A stretch of DNA of 64,000 bases. It comes from Girardinichthys multiradiatus (lineage: Eukaryota; Chordata; Actinopteri; Cyprinodontiformes; Goodeidae). Below are positions 1 through 13,150 of this stretch, in pieces. The stretch's first letter is position 1; each line of letters starts with the position of its first letter. The notes below the pieces were generated by a model that was not told the DNA's origin, searched no databases, and saw only the letters and a list, made by a program, of their open reading frames with translations. The stretch covers positions 7,413,327 to 7,477,326 of the forward strand of contig NC_061817.1 in NCBI RefSeq assembly GCF_021462225.1, written 5' to 3'. The translations under genes were made by a program, and so were the position numbers.

Positions 1-240
1 GCCAGAAAGCATCGGTACTGAGAAGTGGTCTGTGGTCCCCACCTGCAGAACCACTCCTTTATTGAGTGTCTTGCTAATCACCAAAGATTTCCCCCTGTTG
101 TCTATTTAATTTACACAACAACATGTGAAATTGATTGTCAATCAGTGTTGCTTCCTAAGTGGACAGTTTGATTTCACAGAAGTTTGATTTACTTGGAGTT
201 ATATTGTGTTTAAGTGTTCCCTTTATTTTTTTGAGCAGTG
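1..240. mobile_element. Right end of a Tc1/mariner-type DNA transposon in an epn2 intron
   Basis: The segment ends in a T-rich terminus (TTTTTTTGAGCAGTG at 226-240) directly followed by TA, the target dinucleotide of Tc1/mariner elements. I recognise the sequence as a commonly seen fish transposon end, but only the end is inside the window and no transposase is visible. It lies in the intron before the first epn2 exon seen here. The superfamily is inferred from the terminus and the TA. Confidence 0.45.
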
Positions 241-347
241 TATATTAAAACTTTAGATAGGAGTTATTGGGGATCAGTGTTTTGCTCGCTCAATACAAAA
301 CTCTTTAATCTTTAAACTAAACATCCTCCTTCCTTTCTCCATTTCAG

Positions 348-1829
348 CTGATGGGGGCATAACGTCCTCTCTCCCCTCCCAAGTCAGTCTGGCTAGTAGC
401 GGCAGCCTGGATCTCTTTGACCCTCTTCCCGCCTCTACTTCAATCTCCTTAAACCCAACTAGAAAGACTCCAGAGTCCTTCCTGGGGCCCAACGCCGCGC
501 TGGTCAATCTGGACTCTCTGGTGACCAAACCAGCGCAGCCTCCACCAGTCGTTAACCCATTCTTGGCTACTACAGGTAAGAGTGCAAGGAATACAGTATG
601 ACATAGCTGTTCTCCACCTCCAACAGGTAGCTTTAGCAGGTACCTGTTGTATTTACTCTAAAGTGGACAGTTTTGTGTTAATGATGATGTTGAGACCATT
701 CTTAATCTCATTAGTTGCATGCAGATCTTCACTCAATACTGTCCAAACATGTCAAAATAATGTCTGTGCATCTGATAGTATCTCTGTACCATCAAGATGT
801 TTCTGGAAGGATACAGTGCCTTCTAAAAGTATTCATTTCCATTGAATGTTTTCTAATTCTGTCCCATTACATCATCAAACTGCAATTTCTTTTATTGCGG
901 TTTTAGGTAATAGACCAGTAGAAAGCAGCGCATAATTGTGAAGCGGAAATGGAAACATATGGAGAACATTTGTGAACATCCGTTTTCAACTCTTGCCATG
1001 GTTTCAGAATGGGATTTAGGTCTGGACTTTGACTAGGCCATTCTAGTACATGATCTCCCCCTTTCCCACTTCAAACATTCTGTAGGAGCTCTGGCTGTAT
1101 AGGTAGTCTTCCTGCTGGAAGGCGAACCTCTGCCCCGGTCCCGTCCTGTATTTAGCTCCATGTCTGACCAGCTGCCCTGCATCTGCTGGGGAAGAAAAGC
1201 TCAATGCAGCCACTGCCGTGTTTCACAGTGGCGATTGTGGTCAAGCAGGCCTTCACATTGCTGCAGATTTTAATTAGCGGTATAAGAATACGGGGGGTTT
1301 GAATAGATAAGGCAACGCCGCACTCAGTTTTCTATTCATCAAACATTTTGAAAACCGTGCATCATTTTTTCTTTCACTTCAATTATTCACTACTTTGTAT
1401 TGGTCTATCCCCTAAAATTATTACAATAAAATACATAAAAAACATATAAGAACTTTGTGATTTTCTGCAGTATTGACTATCTGTTTGCTTTATTCAGGTG
1501 GCCCTGCTCCAGCTCCGACTGCCAACCCGTTCCAAGTGAGCCAGCCGGTTCCTCCTACACTCAACCAGATGCGTGTCAGCCCGATGCCCTCTGGCTTCGG
1601 TAGCATTGCGGAGCCCATGCCCCTGGCCTCCGTGCCCGCTCAGCCCGTTGCCATGGTCCCCCTGGCGGGGATGGCCCCAATGGGCCGGGGAATGCCCGGA
1701 TTGGGAGCCGGTGGTGTAGGCGGAAGCGCAGGGATCCCACCCTCTATGTCAATGCCTCAACCACTGATGAGCATGCCCCCCCAGGCAGGGGCACAACCCG
1801 CCGGAACCACCAACCCCTTCCTTTTGTGA
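348..1829 (+). CDS. epn2: Epsin-2, last two coding exons (partial gene)
   Basis: Epsins are endocytic adaptors that bind PI(4,5)P2 and ubiquitinated cargo through N-terminal ENTH and UIM domains, and bind clathrin, AP-2 and EH-domain proteins through a disordered C-terminus. Only that C-terminus is present. Exon A is 348-575 (acceptor TTTCAG, donor GTAAGA) and exon B is 1498-1829 (acceptor TTCAG), ending at TGA 1827-1829. The two join in phase across a split Gly codon. Visible motifs are KTPESFLGPNAALVNLDSLV, containing the clathrin box LVNLD, and three EH-binding NPF motifs (VNPFLA, ANPFQV and the terminal TTNPFLL). The words ALVNLDSLV, NPFQV and GTTNPFLL match vertebrate EPN2 better than EPN1 or EPN3. 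The linker is Pro/Met/Gly-rich and apparently unstructured. Upstream exons lie outside the window. The adjacent convergent b9d1 matches mammalian gene order. Confidence 0.93.
814..1450 (-). mobile_element. Degenerate Tc1-like element in the last epn2 intron
   Basis: The left terminus CAGTGCCTTCTAAAAGTATT follows a TA at 812-813 and matches the widespread fish Tc1 end of the type CAGTGCCTTGCAAAAGTATT. The subterminal block at 900-960 (AATAGACCAGTAGAAAGCAG onward) is an imperfect inverted copy of 1350-1420. A short interior piece (TGTTTCACAGTGGCGATTGT near 1217) matches the transposase KHGGG region read on the minus strand. Most of the coding part is deleted and no frame survives. The relic ends about 50 bp before the epn2 splice acceptor at 1497. 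Confidence 0.6.
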
Positions 1830-3670
1830 AAGGATTAGTCAGGGGAAAAAACCTACTTCTTCTTCATTTGCTCCTTAAGAAGCTTCAACATGAACTAAGA
1901 GATATCCTATCCCATGTAACCATTTATAAGCCACTCCCAGCCAGGCGCCCTACTAAATGACCCCACTTCCTGACTCCTTTCTGCTCTTCTGCTCCTCAGC
2001 TACAAGCTGCCTAGTCTTGTGAGTTCCAGTCTGAATCTAATATGGTGCTGGTGACCACAAAGGTTTTGTACTTGTCTGTAGACTTTAGATTCTCCACTGG
2101 GGTGGGACTGGACCCAGTTTCATCCGTTCTTCCTCTTGTTAAGCTGGCTCCTCACCCTTTAGACCGCTCCTCTCCTCTTTTGTGATGGGGTGACAGTAGT
2201 CAGCCTGTACTAATTCACAGATCTTATCTGGTCTCTAGAACTAATCTTTTATAAGCCCCATCAGTTGTAGTGTGTCTGTTTGAGTGCACATCTCAGTGCT
2301 TTTACACTGTGTATATTCCAGTGAGTTTAACTCTAACTCGCTGGATCAAGGATGAGAGATGTTTATACTCCCTGCATGTATGTTGTGTTTATTACAAAGC
2401 AGGAATTTTGCACAATTTTTGCTTTTTTGTTTTGTTTTTCTTTCATCGACTGTTGGACTCACCGTTACACCTTAGCTCACAGAGGAAGTCTGATTAAACA
2501 AACAAGGCACACCCTTATACTGCCTTGGCTCTTGGTACTACTCAGTCCCAACCCTTCATCTTCCCCTTGGACCTTTTTTCCAACCTTCCACATGACCCCT
2601 GAAAGGTCACAACCTTAAACATGAACACTCCCCAGGAGGAAATGGAACTGCTCATTTTAGTCCTAAAAGACTGCAGAGAGGCGAGAAAAGATGTTTTTTT
2701 TTTATATATATATATGTACGTGCTCGTATGCTGGTGTACTGTTACTGCTCAGATACTAACGACCACATGTCAAACCATTTTCTACTGCTTCTCCATCCCA
2801 GTCATGATTTTTAGAAGAGAAGATGAAAAGTGTCAGTATTTTCTGAATGGAACAAGTGGATGCAGCCGTGAAACAAATTTTTTTTTTCTAGGGTTTCTAG
2901 GGTCAAAGGGATGAGGGAATATGTGTGAGTGTGCATTTAGCCTCCAAGTGTACTTTACTGGGCAAGTTTTTTTTTTTTTTTCTGATTTCACCCCGTTAGA
3001 ATTTGCAACCCAAAACAAAGGTCATTTTAGTTAACTTATTAGCCTTAAGTTGGTTTTTGGCGAAGAGGTCTCAGCATTGCGAAGAACCTTTATCACCAAC
3101 AGGATTTTTTCTGTGGTCAATCGGTCTCTTGGAACATCCATCAGTGCTGTCTCTAACACACACAGTTTCACATAGAACTATGGGTAGCGCAGGCGAGTCC
3201 CCACAGCAAACGGCAACGTAAGGCAACGGTTGTTTCTTCTGTTGTCCTTTTTGTTATTTACCAGTTAGAAAAGCCGTGCATCATCTTGGTTCTGTAATTG
3301 CGCCATTCTCTTTCTTTCATTCTGGTTTTGTTTTTGGTTCCCTCTATGGGTAGGTCATGTTACTCTCTTCACTTAGAAGCACAACTAGTCATAGTGACTG
3401 TGATGTTTGAGGACAAGTGGAAAAAGTTGGAACAGTAAGGTAACACTTCACTAGCATTACGTTTATTTGCTTGTTTGTTTATTAATATCCATGAATTAAG
3501 AGGTTCTATGATGAAATGGTTTTATAACTGTGCTAATTTACAACTTTGTCAAGTGTTTGTGTAATTAAACTGTTACTTATGGCTGATTATCATCAGAAGT
3601 TGAGCAGCTGGTTGATAAGTGGGTGGATGAATTATGGCTTAAAATAAAATGCACAGGTTTTGTAGACCCC
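1830..3670 (+). other. epn2: Probable epn2 3' untranslated region
   Basis: This non-coding, AT-rich DNA follows the epn2 stop codon. An AATAAA at 3643-3648 is followed by G/T-rich and long C and T runs (from about 3655), a plausible cleavage site, giving a 3' UTR of about 1.8 kb. A second AATAAA at 6530-6535 could serve a much longer form. A TA-rich tract lies near 2703-2714. No other gene is seen here. Confidence 0.55.
3643..3648 (+). other. epn2: Candidate proximal polyadenylation signal of epn2
   Basis: Canonical AATAAA with a downstream G/T-rich stretch (GGTTTTGTAG) and then a T-rich tract. It is the first canonical hexamer I noted after the stop codon. Transcript ends would be needed to confirm use. 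Confidence 0.45.
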
Positions 3671-3761
3671 CCCCCCCCCCTTTTTTGTTTTGGTCCTCTT
3701 TTCTAACGGGGCATATTTGGTTTTTTTTTGGATGTGAAGTTCTGTTCAGTTATTAATAGTA

Positions 3762-4515
3762 CCGTATTTTCCGCACTATAAGGCGCACTTAAAAACCATT
3801 AATTTTCTCAAAAAATGACTTAGCGCCTTATATATGGATCAATTGGTTAATTGGTTGATCCATACTGGTTGTACACGGCGCTCTGTCAAAATGTTTCAGT
3901 ACGACTGGTAAACTACAAAGTCGCACCGCTTGCAGCATTACGGCTACCGTAGTCAGGGGCGTCGCCGAAGTAATAGTACTGTGCTTACTCCTAGTCCAAC
4001 ACCACCTGTGTGTGTATAACGACCCCAAAATTGCACCTTTCAAGAGACACGCTTACGATGCTGAGTTCAAACTCAAGGCTGTCAGCTACGCAGTCGAACA
4101 TGGGAATAGAGCAGCAGCGAGAGAATTCAACTGTTAACGCTACTATATTGTGAATGTACTAACGTTTGATTTAGTGCATCAAACTGTTTCTTTTACGTGT
4201 TTACTGAATCAGGGAAAAGTTCCTTTTCACGTTTTAACTAACGTTTGATTTCAACTTCAACTTCATAGACTCCAATGCTTTCCTAACGTGAGGTTGGCTC
4301 TATTCCTTACCACGAGAGTGAATGGAGTTATCAGAACGCTGGTTTGTAGTGTATTAATAAAGTTTGACTGACTGACTTATCTGACTGTTTTGTTGACATT
4401 CTCTTTAGCTCCATCTAGTGGATGCATAACGCAACCCCAGTCAAACGTTTGACTGCAGTAGCTTCTATTCTATGCGCCTTATAATCCGGTGCGCCTTATA
4501 GTGCGGAAAATACGG
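3762..4515 (+). mobile_element. Non-autonomous pogo-like DNA transposon
   Basis: The termini are inverted repeats (CCGTATTTTCCGCACTATAA at the left; the complementary TTATAGTGCGGAAAATACGG at the right), flanked on both sides by TA (3760-3761 and 4516-4517), the Tc1/mariner/pogo target-site duplication. An internal remnant frame at 4021-4137 reads PKIAPFKRHAYDAEFKLKAV followed by an AAAREFN motif. I recognise this as the N-terminal helix-turn-helix start of pogo/CENP-B-like transposases of fish. The frame stops at TAA 4135-4137 and no DDE domain follows. The element lies just beyond the proximal epn2 polyadenylation signal. Confidence 0.8.
4021..4137 (+). pseudogene. N-terminal fragment of a pogo-like transposase
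   Basis: Thirty-nine codons, including the stop, open from a point inside the 3762-4515 element. The words KRHAYDAEFKLKAV and EHGNRAAAREFN are typical of the DNA-binding N-terminus of pogo/CENP-B-type transposases. The catalytic domain is absent, so this is a relic exon carried by a deletion derivative. No in-frame Met is visible at its start. Confidence 0.6.
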
Positions 4516-4545
4516 TAATAGGTTTCTTACCTGTAGCAGACTGAT

Positions 4546-4605
4546 GTCTTATCACAATGAATGACAGGCTTTCTTCCTTTTTCTACAAGTTCATTGTGAT
4601 AAGAC
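4546..4605. repeat. Perfect 16-bp hairpin with a 28-nt loop
   Basis: GTCTTATCACAATGAA (4546-4561) is exactly complementary to TTCATTGTGATAAGAC (4590-4605). A short outer pairing GTAGC/GCTAC can extend the fold to roughly 90 nt. The size resembles a pre-miRNA or a tiny fold-back element. No known miRNA was recognised. It lies about 30 bp beyond the pogo-like element. Confidence 0.6.
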
Positions 4606-6515
4606 GACAAACAGGCTACACAAATGGAACCCACCCCCCATTTTAGCTGATTTTAGTCATTTAAAACAAATAATGTTCGTATCTATAAGATACAGAGCTG
4701 TATTAACTGATATAGGTTTTCTGCCAAACATCCACTGTGTATCCATGCTGAAGTTACAGCTGTATGCTGTATCAGTCCACCTCATCAGCTGATCATGGGT
4801 CTGCTGTAATAATTTCCAGGCACCTATAAAACCTGAAAAAGCACAGGACTGTGCCATCTTCCAAGGCCCATTGCACAAATGAAACATTTACTCCTCTCTT
4901 TCCTGACAAGTACAATGAATGGAGTGATGCAGCTATTTTAACCTCAGCGTAGAAACACGTGCGCAGCTGAGAAACCCGTCACATTATGGCGTTAATGGGT
5001 TCCTACGCAGTCCAAAAAAGTTGGAGATTTGAGCATTTTCCAAGTATGAATAAAAGGGGGAAAAGAAAATGTAGTGTGGAAAACTGAGTTTCAAGACTTT
5101 ATTCCTTATTCTATAGCCTAAATAAAAACAAATTTTCGATTTTATATTGATTTACATTTGCATGATGCCGTTTATCTATGAATTGCCACATCACAACTTT
5201 AGAGTTACTCACAGGAGCTACAGAATCACAAAAGCAAAATCGCTGCTATGCGTTGCTTTCTAGACCCTCTTTGAACAAGGTTTGTCGATCAAGGTTGATT
5301 CGGATTTAGAATAATAATGACAATTTTCTGAATTTCTACTAAAAAAGGGTGAATCTGATCCAGGCTAGATTTGATATGTCAAAGTGTAAAATATTTTGAA
5401 ATGTTCATAAAAATGGCAGAAAAATTGTGAAATGGCAAATCAGACGCCCCCATTGAGTTGTTTCATGATTTGCAGAATATGTGAGAAATGTTATGTGCAC
5501 AGTTGTCCAGAACAGCCAGAGAAATCCAGGAATTGGGGTCTGGAAAAGTATGGAATTATGAAACAAAACATTCATTGGAACCCTGGCGGTATTCCATGGT
5601 TAAAACCTTCAATTTAAGATGTTTTAAGTTTGTCACCCTTCTATAAAACTACTGCGATACTTACATCTGTCTACTACAAGTTGGTGATCTATTATAACTT
5701 CACAGAACTTCACTTCAGAAAAGTCTAAACAACCCTTTCAAGTTTTTTTATGTCATTTTTAAATTGCTTTAAATTTTTAGTGGGTTGGTGCCTCCTTGTG
5801 GGATGATGTGCTGTGCTGGCTTCACTGCAGAACTTGGGATGTTTCCACTGAACGCAGACCACGTGTTTCTCTCAGGCAAAAAGGAGGAGCTGCTCCAGGC
5901 GTGTAAGATATGTTTGAGATGGCAATGAGGAGGGTTTGTGCTCGGACCCTTGACTGAATGGATGTGAAACGTACTCGCAAACCAGCAAACATGTTTAATC
6001 TCTACAAAACATTATGCAAGAGTAGGGAGAGTAAGAAGTGAAAAAGGACTGCAGTGAAACAAGGAGGGAAAAGGCTTTAGCCTTATTGGATAAATTAAAC
6101 ACTCCCAGTGTGTGCAGTTCCTCACCTTTATTTGATTTCTGGCAGATTTCCTCACTGGTTCAGTGATGTACCGAGTGCTTTTTCCCCAGAGGACTAACTG
6201 ATTTTATGAGTTGTCTTGTCAATATATGCATAAACTGACTCCTTTTATTCCTCTTTCATGTCTAACTAGTTATATTTTTCTTAGTACTGGGAGCAAACTG
6301 CATTTTTTTTTATTGGATTTGTGCTCAACCCGTTGGCATTATAACTGTATAATATAATTTATCATTTGTATTATTGTAACATACTGTTCTTCTGTATACC
6401 TTATTATTCTGTGTAATGGGTTTTTGTAGGAAAAAGTTGTGGTATTTTAACGGCCTCTAAACGAGCAAACGCAGCTGGCCGCTCCCTGTTGGATGAGGAC
6501 GAGGACAACTGTAAC
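4606..6515. other. Intergenic or distal 3' UTR sequence, no clear gene
   Basis: AT-rich DNA between the pogo-like element and the epn2/b9d1 convergence point. No conserved reading frame or recognisable repeat was seen. If the AATAAA at 6530 is used, this would be distal epn2 3' UTR. A 49-codon open stretch at about 6417-6566 (with LLDEDEDN) follows a T-rich acceptor-like tract; its status is unknown. Confidence 0.4.
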
Positions 6516-6529
6516 GGCATTGGTTCAAA

Positions 6530-6535
6530 AATAAA
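6530..6535 (+). other. epn2: Candidate distal polyadenylation signal (epn2 side)
   Basis: AATAAA on the plus strand, about 100 bp from the opposing AATAAA of b9d1 at 6639-6644. This arrangement fits tail-to-tail convergent transcription units, but the long 3' UTR it implies is unproven. Confidence 0.35.
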
Positions 6536-6638
6536 ACGTATTTCACTTCAGCTCTGTAGCTTTTAGTTTTTATTTTCTTGATTTTGGTGTTCCAAAAGTA
6601 AATCAGAATGAATCTGGAGCAAACACCAATGTTTGAGT

Positions 6639-6644
6639 TTTATT
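6639..6644 (-). other. b9d1: Polyadenylation signal of b9d1
   Basis: TTTATT on the plus strand reads AATAAA on the b9d1 strand, about 620 bp past the stop codon at 7265-7267. The 3' UTR would be roughly 6620-7264. Confidence 0.5.
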
Positions 6645-7264
6645 TAAAAAACAAAATGGAAAAAAAGGTACAACTTTACAAAGCAGAATGTGTCTGAAAT
6701 GACCACATCAACTCATTCATGGCTGCTGGACTGCAGTGCTTGGATTTACACCAATCCGCTGTAAGAGTGTCAAGTAACTGTTTGCTGCTCACCTTTATGA
6801 TTTAAATGTAAGACCTAGATTAATTATAGCTTTCTAGATACCAGAAGATGCTTTTACAGCTTGGCTACTTAAAAGCTTCTACAGTACAAAGTAGGTTAAA
6901 GCAAACCTTTCCAATGGTGGTTCTAATGGAAAGCCAGATCTAACTAAACATACAGTTTTTTATGATAAAGGAGCTATTAGTAAATAACAGAGCATCTCAC
7001 AATGTAACACCTGAAATCAGCAGCTAGTATTTAAAATCAGACCAATGAATGAATCTTTCCTCAAAGAAAGATGAACAATTAAAACCACATTTTCTAATTT
7101 TTCTGTTACAAACATACAAATGTAAGAGTTAACAAATAATTTAAGACCTAGTATGACAAATCAAAAAGGCCTAAATTTAAGACTTTTTCTGTTCTCTGTC
7201 CATACTGGACTGCTGGGAGCTCACTCAGGATGATAACTGATATGTAGCCCGGTTAGGTCTTATG

Positions 7265-11175
<3,911 letters not shown>

Positions 11176-11256
11176 CACAAATCTCAGCCAAATTTCTGCT
11201 AATTATCGTTTAAATGAAACCTGCTGATAATCTAATGTCTTAGCTTTTTCAAGCTC

Positions 11257-11270
11257 GTTGCTAAGGCAAC
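11257..11270. promoter_or_regulatory. b9d1: RFX X-box in the b9d1 promoter
   Basis: GTTGCTAAGGCAAC is a near-perfect palindrome matching the RFX/DAF-19 X-box consensus (GTTGCC-N2-GGCAAC type). It sits 82-95 bp upstream of the b9d1 ATG (11175). Core transition-zone genes, including B9-domain genes, are established RFX targets. The motif and position are directly seen; RFX binding is inferred. Confidence 0.8.
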
Positions 11271-11395
11271 GGTCGTGTTTCCCTACGGCTACTAGGTTGG
11301 ATCAAACTGAACGAGAGCGCGAGGGTTTGTAATGAAATGATGAAGGTGACCACAAGAGGGCGGCAGTTTCCCAAAAATAAATCCAACGATAACTA

Positions 11396-12297
11396 CAGGG
11401 ATTGGACAATGAAACTGAAACACCTGGTTTTAGACCACAATAATTTATTAGTATGGTGTAGGGCCTCCTTTTGCGGCCAATACAGCGTCAATTCGTCATG
11501 GGAATGACATATACAAGTCCTGCACAGTGGTCAGAGGGATTTTAAGCAATTCTTCTTGCAGGATAGTGGCCAGGTCACTACGTGATACTGGTGGAGGAAA
11601 ACGTTTCCTGACTCGCTCCTCCAAAACACCCCAAAGTGGCTCAATAATATTTAGATCTGGTGACTGTGCAGGCCATGGGAGATGTTCAACTTCACTTTCA
11701 TGTTCATCAAACCAATCTTTCACCAGTCTTGCTGTGTGAATTGGTGCATTGTCATCCTGATACACGACACCACCTTCAGGATACAATGTTTGAACCATTG
11801 GATGCACATGGTCCTCAAGAATGGTTCGGTAGTCCTTGGCAGTGACGCGCCCATCTAGCACAAGTATTGGGCCAAGGGAATGCCATGATATGGCAGCCCA
11901 AACCATCACTGATCCACCCCCATGCTTCACTCTGGGCATGCAACAGTCTGGGTGGTACGCTTCTTTGAGGCTTCTCCACACCGTAACTCTCCTGGATGTG
12001 GGGAAAACAGTAAAGGTGGACTCATCAGAGAACAATACATGTTTCACATTGTCCACAGCCCAAGATTTGCGCTCCTTGCACCATTGAAACCGACGTTTGG
12101 CATTGGCATGAGTGACCAAAGGTTTGGCTATAGCAGCCCGGCCGTGTATATTGACCCTGTGGAGCTCCTGACGGACAGTTCTGGTGGAAACAGGAGAGTT
12201 GAGGAGCACATTTAATTCTGCTCTTACTGGTGCAATGTGCAATCAATGAAGACTGGCTACCAGGCTACCAGGCTGGTCCAATTTAGCCTTGAAACCT
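11396..12297 (-). mobile_element. Internally deleted Tc1/mariner element of DD36E type
   Basis: The left terminus (CAGGGATTGGACAATGAAAC) follows TA at 11394-11395. The other end (ACCAGGCTGGTCCAATTTAG, about 12268) is truncated where a LINE scrap begins. Between them lies the catalytic part of a transposase on the minus strand. The N-terminal helix-turn-helix region is missing: coding sequence (AELNVLLNSP) runs straight into 5' untranslated sequence around 12217-12240. The second catalytic Asp (YQDDNAP) is separated from the Glu of IIEPLW by 36 residues, the DD36E spacing described as the Incomer group. Confidence 0.8.
11448..12242 (-). pseudogene. DD36E transposase, lacking its DNA-binding domain and with a nonsense codon
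   Basis: The product would be the cut-and-paste DDE catalytic domain of a Tc1/mariner transposase. Visible motifs are LFSDESTF (first Asp), VKHGGGSVMVWAA, YQDDNAPIHTA (second Asp) and SPDLNIIEPLW (Glu). The open frame starts at a Met at 12242 whose first residues (MHIAPVR) derive from 5' untranslated sequence joined by the deletion. It is interrupted by TGA at 11496-11498, in the position of an Arg codon (FP-stop-RIDAVLAAKGG), and its natural stop is TAA at 11448-11450. Without the helix-turn-helix domain it should not bind its ends. Apart from this the sequence is well preserved, suggesting a fairly young copy. Confidence 0.8.
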
Positions 12298-12645
12298 TGT
12301 ACTCGTACTCGTCGTCTTCCACTTTATCCGGGACCGGGTCACGGGGTCAGCAGACTCAACAGAGACACCCAGACGTCCCTCTCTCCAGCTCCTCCGGGGG
12401 GAGCCCAAGGCGTTCCCAGGCCAGCCGAGAGACATAGTCCCACCAGCGTGTCCTGGGCCGTCCCCTGGGCCTCCTTCCAGTGGGACGTGCCTGGAACACC
12501 TCCCGAGGAAGGCGTCCAGGAGGCATCCATTCAAGAACCCCTCATGACGACTACGAAATCGAGGCACGTGACGTCGCCCGGTACGGCAGAGCCGGGGTCC
12601 CACCCTGGAGCCAGGCCTGGGGTCGGGATTCGTCGGAGAGCATTT
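12298..12645. mobile_element. Rearranged LINE scrap: inverted 3' tail joined to a 5' piece
   Basis: From 12298 to about 12535 the plus strand is the reverse complement of the 3' end of the LINE family at 26.1-28.2 kb: it starts with the tail repeat GTACTCGTACTCGTCGTC and contains CCAGGCCAGCCGAGAGACAT and GTCCAGGAGGCATCC. From about 12545 to 12645 it matches the 5' untranslated part of the same family in the opposite sense (CTGGAGCCAGGCCTGGGGTC, then GTCGGGATTCGTCGGAGAG, compare 26175-26192). Head-to-head fragments of this kind are what twin priming during LINE insertion produces. Confidence 0.65.
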
Positions 12646-12829
12646 TTTTCAGTTCTTTATTAGTCTGGTTACATAATGTATATAATGTTTGATATATAAT
12701 GTACCCAATGGTTTTTGATGCAGTGCCATTTCAGGCTATTCTTGCTATTTAGGCTCTGAAAGTATGGTTCTTAGAATAATATATAAATATTTTTGTGCAG
12801 TTTTGTGAACTATGCACATCCTTTTAAAT

Positions 12830-13150
12830 CTTTAAAGATATTTTTTTCAAATGCAACATTTATTTATTTGTCAAACACCTTCATATCTGTTGTGCCATCC
12901 CATATTTAAAATGTAAATCGTTTAAAATTGTTGTCACTTGATCTAAATTGCTTCTGTCCCAACTTGTTCTTGAGGATGTGTTGCGTGCCTAAATTGCATG
13001 AACAGATGTGTATTAGCAAATCAATTTAAGATCAGAAAGGCCAGCATGAAATATATAGAACTCTATCAAAGCACTAAAAGGAGAGTTACATTAACAGGAG
13101 CAGACCAAAAGACAAAATCCCAAATGCCTCAATATTGCATACATTACTCT
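12830..13150. mobile_element. Possible DNA-transposon relic
   Basis: The stretch CTTCTGTCCCAACTTGTTCT (about 12951), followed by GAGGATGTGTTGCGTGCC, resembles the end of a widespread vertebrate transposon family with the text TGTCCCAACTTTTTTGGAAT. No coding sequence, terminal repeat or duplication is visible. The assignment rests on recognition alone. Confidence 0.3.

Noticed and set aside
274..528. Minus-strand 84-codon frame over the first epn2 exon
   Set aside because: Antisense shadow of a well-supported epsin-2 exon with proper splice sites on the plus strand.
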